Origin: Butyrivibrio sp. VCD2006
GTDB taxonomy: Bacteria; Bacillota; Clostridia; Lachnospirales; Lachnospiraceae
Assembly (NCBI RefSeq): GCF_000423925.1
Contig: NZ_KE384107.1
Span: 13,552-77,551, forward strand
Reading direction: 5' to 3'
Length of the DNA stretch: 64,000 nucleotides
Shown here piece by piece: positions 61,590-64,000 of the stretch. Below the pieces are notes generated by a model, which was not told the origin of the DNA, searched no databases, and saw only the letters and a program-made list of their open reading frames with translations. How positions within the stretch are numbered: the first letter of the stretch is position 1; every line of letters begins with the position of its first letter. The translations under genes and the position numbers were made by a program.

Positions 61590-63017
61590 TCAATTGGTGC
61601 GAGTTCGTCTGTCCATTGCAGGATTAGATTCATAGAAACGCTTTTTGTCAGCATACATATCTTCATCAGCTTTTCTTAAAGCGGTTCTGATTTCGCGATA
61701 GTCATCCACAACGCAGCTTCCTATAGCGAAATTCACATTCCCATATTCTTTAGATAACTCGCGTATTTTTAAAACCTTACTTAGAATCTCTTCTTCCGAT
61801 GTGGAAGTCATTATCACACAGAACTCGTCACCACCTGCCCTGTAGACCTGGTCATCGCCAAATACATTAACAAGCAGATCAGCAGCATTTTTAATCAGGT
61901 TATCACCAGCCACATGACCTTCTGTATCATTTATAGCCTTTAAACCATTGAGATCCGCAAAAACAATTCCAAGAGAATCGCCCTTCTTATCGGGTTTCTC
62001 AGATAGCTTAGCCACAACATTATTCATGATGTTACGATTTAAAACACCTGTAAGCATGTCTCTGGAACTCAGAATCTCCATCCTATCCAGAAGTAGATAA
62101 TTACTTATTTCAGATCCCAAAATAAGGGTTGTTATTCTAAGAGTTTCTTTTATCCTGTCTGACTTTTCAGGATCAAAATTGTCTGCCCAAATATACCCTA
62201 TAACTTCATCACCGGTTTTTAACGGGAACAGTACCAATGAAAAGATCCCTTCATTTTTCAATGATTCATACCAAGGCAGGTTCTTTTCCTTGAGGTAACC
62301 CATGTCATTCTCATTTTTGATGATCAGACAATCGCTACCTGCAATTGTATCCTTCCATGTAGAAACGATATCGTAAAAGCCCATGTCAAGGTGATTTCTG
62401 AAGGATTTAAGCTTTGTCGCCTCTGTTCTATCCTCTCCCAAAACTCTGCAGTTGTGGTTCTCGTGATCTACCAAAAGAACCACGCACATCTCCGCAACGC
62501 ACATTTTTCTGATGGATTTTACGACATCATTCATTGATTTCTGAAAATCATTGTTACTCCTAAGAACAACACAGGTTTCCAGAACCTCACTCGCAATGTC
62601 TCCTGAAATCTTAGAAAATGCTTCGTAATCTGCTTCAAAATCCAGCTCCATGGTATACATGCAATAGCATATATTTCCCTCATCGCACACAAGGGGCATA
62701 AAAACCATATTGATCCATACATCATGCCTTTCAGGCATTACATATGAATGAATCATCTTTTTCTTTACTGCAGCCTGATAACATGCAGTCTCAAAGTTCA
62801 TATCTTTTGGCAAATAATCAGTATATAAAGAATTGGGAATAAAATGGCGCTTCTCCAGATTAAGCTCATCCACCGGATTTTCAACGTTATCAATATATGC
62901 CTTATTACCGCTCACAAGGCGGATTTCACCATATTCTCCATTTGGAAGCTTTTCAACTGATATGACGCATGTCATAGCGCCCATGCTATTAGCAATCGCA
63001 TTAAAATCCATAGCCAT
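61590..63017 (-). CDS. GAF-like sensor + GGDEF diguanylate cyclase
   Basis: About 475 residues from ATG 63017 (GAGGG just upstream; ATG 63011 is also possible). A PAS-like N-terminus (about 5-150), a GAF-like domain (about 155-310: CVVLLVDHENHNCRVLGEDR, LVLFPLKTGDEVIGYIWADN), then SRDMLTGVLNRNIMN and the active loop AGGDEF (about 394-399). No RxxD inhibitory site is seen upstream of the loop. Predicted cytoplasmic and active for c-di-GMP synthesis; the signal is unknown. Second c-di-GMP enzyme in the window. A weak hairpin (ATATCGTT/AACGATAT, 61565-61590) abuts the stop. Confidence 0.9.
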   Translation of the reverse strand: MAMDFNAIANSMGAMTCVISVEKLPNGEYGEIRLVSGNKAYIDNVENPVDELNLEKRHFIPNSLYTDYLPKDMNFETACYQAAVKKKMIHSYVMPERHDVWINMVFMPLVCDEGNICYCMYTMELDFEADYEAFSKISGDIASEVLETCVVLRSNNDFQKSMNDVVKSIRKMCVAEMCVVLLVDHENHNCRVLGEDRTEATKLKSFRNHLDMGFYDIVSTWKDTIAGSDCLIIKNENDMGYLKEKNLPWYESLKNEGIFSLVLFPLKTGDEVIGYIWADNFDPEKSDRIKETLRITTLILGSEISNYLLLDRMEILSSRDMLTGVLNRNIMNNVVAKLSEKPDKKGDSLGIVFADLNGLKAINDTEGHVAGDNLIKNAADLLVNVFGDDQVYRAGGDEFCVIMTSTSEEEILSKVLKIRELSKEYGNVNFAIGSCVVDDYREIRTALRKADEDMYADKKRFYESNPAMDRRTRTN

Positions 63018-63154
63018 GTCACCCTCATAGAAATGTTTTGTTTTAGAAATCAACAGGAAAACATTATTATTTTAATTATATCAAATGGATAAGAATGAGG
63101 GTGGATTTTTTTACGGGATCAGACATTAAACAGGGGGGCAGCCCTACACGAGAA

Positions 63155-63227
63155 CAAAGAGTCGCTCGCGACTCTTTGCGCGCTGGTGCGCGCAAGCTTT
63201 AGCTTGCAAAATTCATCTGCGCACCAG
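63155..63227. repeat. Chain of overlapping GC-rich hairpins
   Basis: CAAAGAGTCG/CGACTCTTTG (63155-63178), GCGCGC TGGT GCGCGC (63178-63193) and GCAAGCT TT AGCTTGC (63192-63207) follow one another with 1-2 nt overlap. CTGGTGCGC (63183-63191) can also pair with GCGCACCAG (63219-63227). This fills part of a 335-bp gap between ddh and the GGDEF gene. No coding frame there. Confidence 0.85.
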
Positions 63228-63253
63228 TCGCATCCTTAGCGGAGCGCTTTTTA

Positions 63254-63287
63254 TTCAATAGGAAATCCAAAGGAATTTCCTATTGAA
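63254..63287. repeat. 13-bp inverted repeat, second hairpin after ddh
   Basis: TTCAATAGGAAAT (63254-63266) and ATTTCCTATTGAA (63275-63287) are perfect complements with an 8-nt loop. On the minus strand it is followed by a short A/T tract, so it may act as a backup terminator behind the one at 63288-63313. Confidence 0.75.
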
Positions 63288-63313
63288 CAAAAAAGGAGGC
63301 CGAAGCCTCCTTT
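63288..63313 (-). terminator. Intrinsic terminator of ddh
   Basis: AAAGGAGGC (63292-63300), CGAA loop, GCCTCCTTT (63305-63313). On the minus strand the UUCG-type loop hairpin is followed by a T run. Lies 40 bp after the ddh stop. Confidence 0.93.
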
Positions 63314-63352
63314 AAAAATCAATCCTCGCGAAGCACTGTGACTCCATAGGAA

Positions 63353-64000
63353 TTACAGCAGATGTGCTCTAAGCTCCTCGCCGCTCTTATCTGACAGATA
63401 AGCCGGAGGAATATCAAGCATTGTCTTGCAGCCTGTCTGACCTTCCTTCTGCATGCGGAATGCTGCTCTTGCAACAGCTACAAGTACGCTTGTTGTGAAC
63501 TCGGGGTTAGAATCAAGCTTTAAGCTGTACTCGATGATGTGATTGTGCTCCTTGTCAGCACCTGTCTTACCGCTTCTGAATACGAAGCCGCCATGTGCCA
63601 TTCCGCTGTGATTCTTGAGAAGCTCGTCCTCGCTGATGAAATGAACTGTTGTGTCATAATCAGCAAAGTAGTTTGGCATCTCCTTGATTTCCTTCTCAAC
63701 CTTTGCTGCGTCAGCGCCATCCTCAAGGACAACGAAGCATTCTCTTGTGTGCTTATCTCTTGTTGTGAGCTCGGGATTTTTACCGCTTCTTACAGCTTCA
63801 AGCGCGCTCTCTACAGGAATTGTGTACTGCTTTGCATTCTTAACGCCTGCGATTCTTCTGATTGCATCAGAATGCCCCTGTGATACACCTTTTCCCCAGA
63901 ATGTATAATCATTTCCGTCGGGAAGTATTGCATTTGAATATACTCTTGCAAGTGAGAACATTCCGGGATCCCAGCCACAGGAGATAACAGCAACCTTGCC
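63353..64000 (-). CDS. ddh: meso-Diaminopimelate D-dehydrogenase, C-terminal part (start beyond right edge)
   Basis: The minus-strand frame is open to the edge (216 codons). It reads KVAVISCGWDPGMFSLARVYSNAILP (in part), TFWGKGVSQGHSDAIRRIAGVK, YTIPVE and HNHIIEYSLKLDSNPEFTTSVL, all characteristic of Ddh. The enzyme makes meso-diaminopimelate from tetrahydrodipicolinate with NADPH in one step, feeding peptidoglycan and lysine synthesis. The N-terminal NADP-binding part, about 110 residues, lies outside the window. An apparent ATG at 63961 is internal. Confidence 0.96.
   Translation of the reverse strand, partial: GKVAVISCGWDPGMFSLARVYSNAILPDGNDYTFWGKGVSQGHSDAIRRIAGVKNAKQYTIPVESALEAVRSGKNPELTTRDKHTRECFVVLEDGADAAKVEKEIKEMPNYFADYDTTVHFISEDELLKNHSGMAHGGFVFRSGKTGADKEHNHIIEYSLKLDSNPEFTTSVLVAVARAAFRMQKEGQTGCKTMLDIPPAYLSDKSGEELRAHLL

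Overview
The window looks like a chromosomal segment of a low-to-mid GC Clostridia member, most likely Lachnospiraceae (Butyrivibrio or a relative). This is inferred from gene content: LacI-type sensors fused to GGDEF, YitT, WYL, SulP, diaminopimelate dehydrogenase, DUF4422 and DUF6056-like proteins, strong AGGAGG-type ribosome binding sites and T-run intrinsic terminators. No rRNA, tRNA, CRISPR array, intact insertion sequence or phage gene was found.

Layout. 1-12.5 kb: housekeeping and surface genes. These are an Ala/Pro/Glu-repeat secreted protein cut by the left edge, a rhomboid protease, a small protein translationally coupled to a HAD phosphatase, a glycosidase-like TIM barrel, MgtC, an unknown membrane protein, a LacI-like sensor-GGDEF protein, and a divergent pair of secreted parallel beta-helix/Big_2 proteins. 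12.5-21 kb: a compact minus-strand teichoic-acid-like operon, closed by a strong terminator. It encodes an LtaS/sulfatase-fold polymerase with two unusual C-terminal repeats, two closely related CDP-glycerol-type transferases (one fused to a GT2 domain) and a TagGH-type ABC exporter. 21.1-23 kb: one divergent glycosyltransferase with a bidirectional terminator.

23-52.6 kb: about 29.5 kb of minus-strand genes with tiny gaps or ATGA overlaps, a large surface-polysaccharide locus. It starts with a PglC-type phosphoglycosyl transferase (52572) and continues with an ATP-grasp enzyme, GT4, UDP-sugar dehydrogenase, deacetylase, GT4, AsnB-type amidotransferase, GT4, an MBOAT/SGNH acylation pair, GT2, GT11 fucosyltransferase, PglK-like ABC flippase, Wzy-like polymerase, a second (WcaJ-type) initiating transferase, two GT2s, a DUF6056-like membrane protein, a pyruvyltransferase-family protein, a second GT11, DUF4422, GDPD, LicD, an IspD/TarI cytidylyltransferase and an extended SDR. 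Together they imply a fucosylated, uronic-acid- or uronamide-containing, O-acylated glycan that also carries phosphodiester-linked substituents.

52.7-56.5 kb: a scarred region with YitT, a GNAT remnant, an RmlD-like SDR, a gene-tail remnant, an unusual array of about 35-bp palindromic-ended units and a 5'-truncated GHKL histidine kinase. 56.5-64 kb: a SulP transporter, a WYL regulator overlapping a GT4, a second GT4 (paralogues of the pair at 42.7 and 46 kb), a GAF/GGDEF protein, a chain of hairpins and the C-terminal part of diaminopimelate dehydrogenase.

The main non-genic signals are a dispersed two-hairpin repeat sitting immediately 5' of start codons in the polysaccharide operon, with compensatory stem changes between copies; three direct duplications that each include a gene's stop codon; and the palindromic-unit array at 55.0-55.4 kb. 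All functional statements are from reading the sequence; no database search was run.
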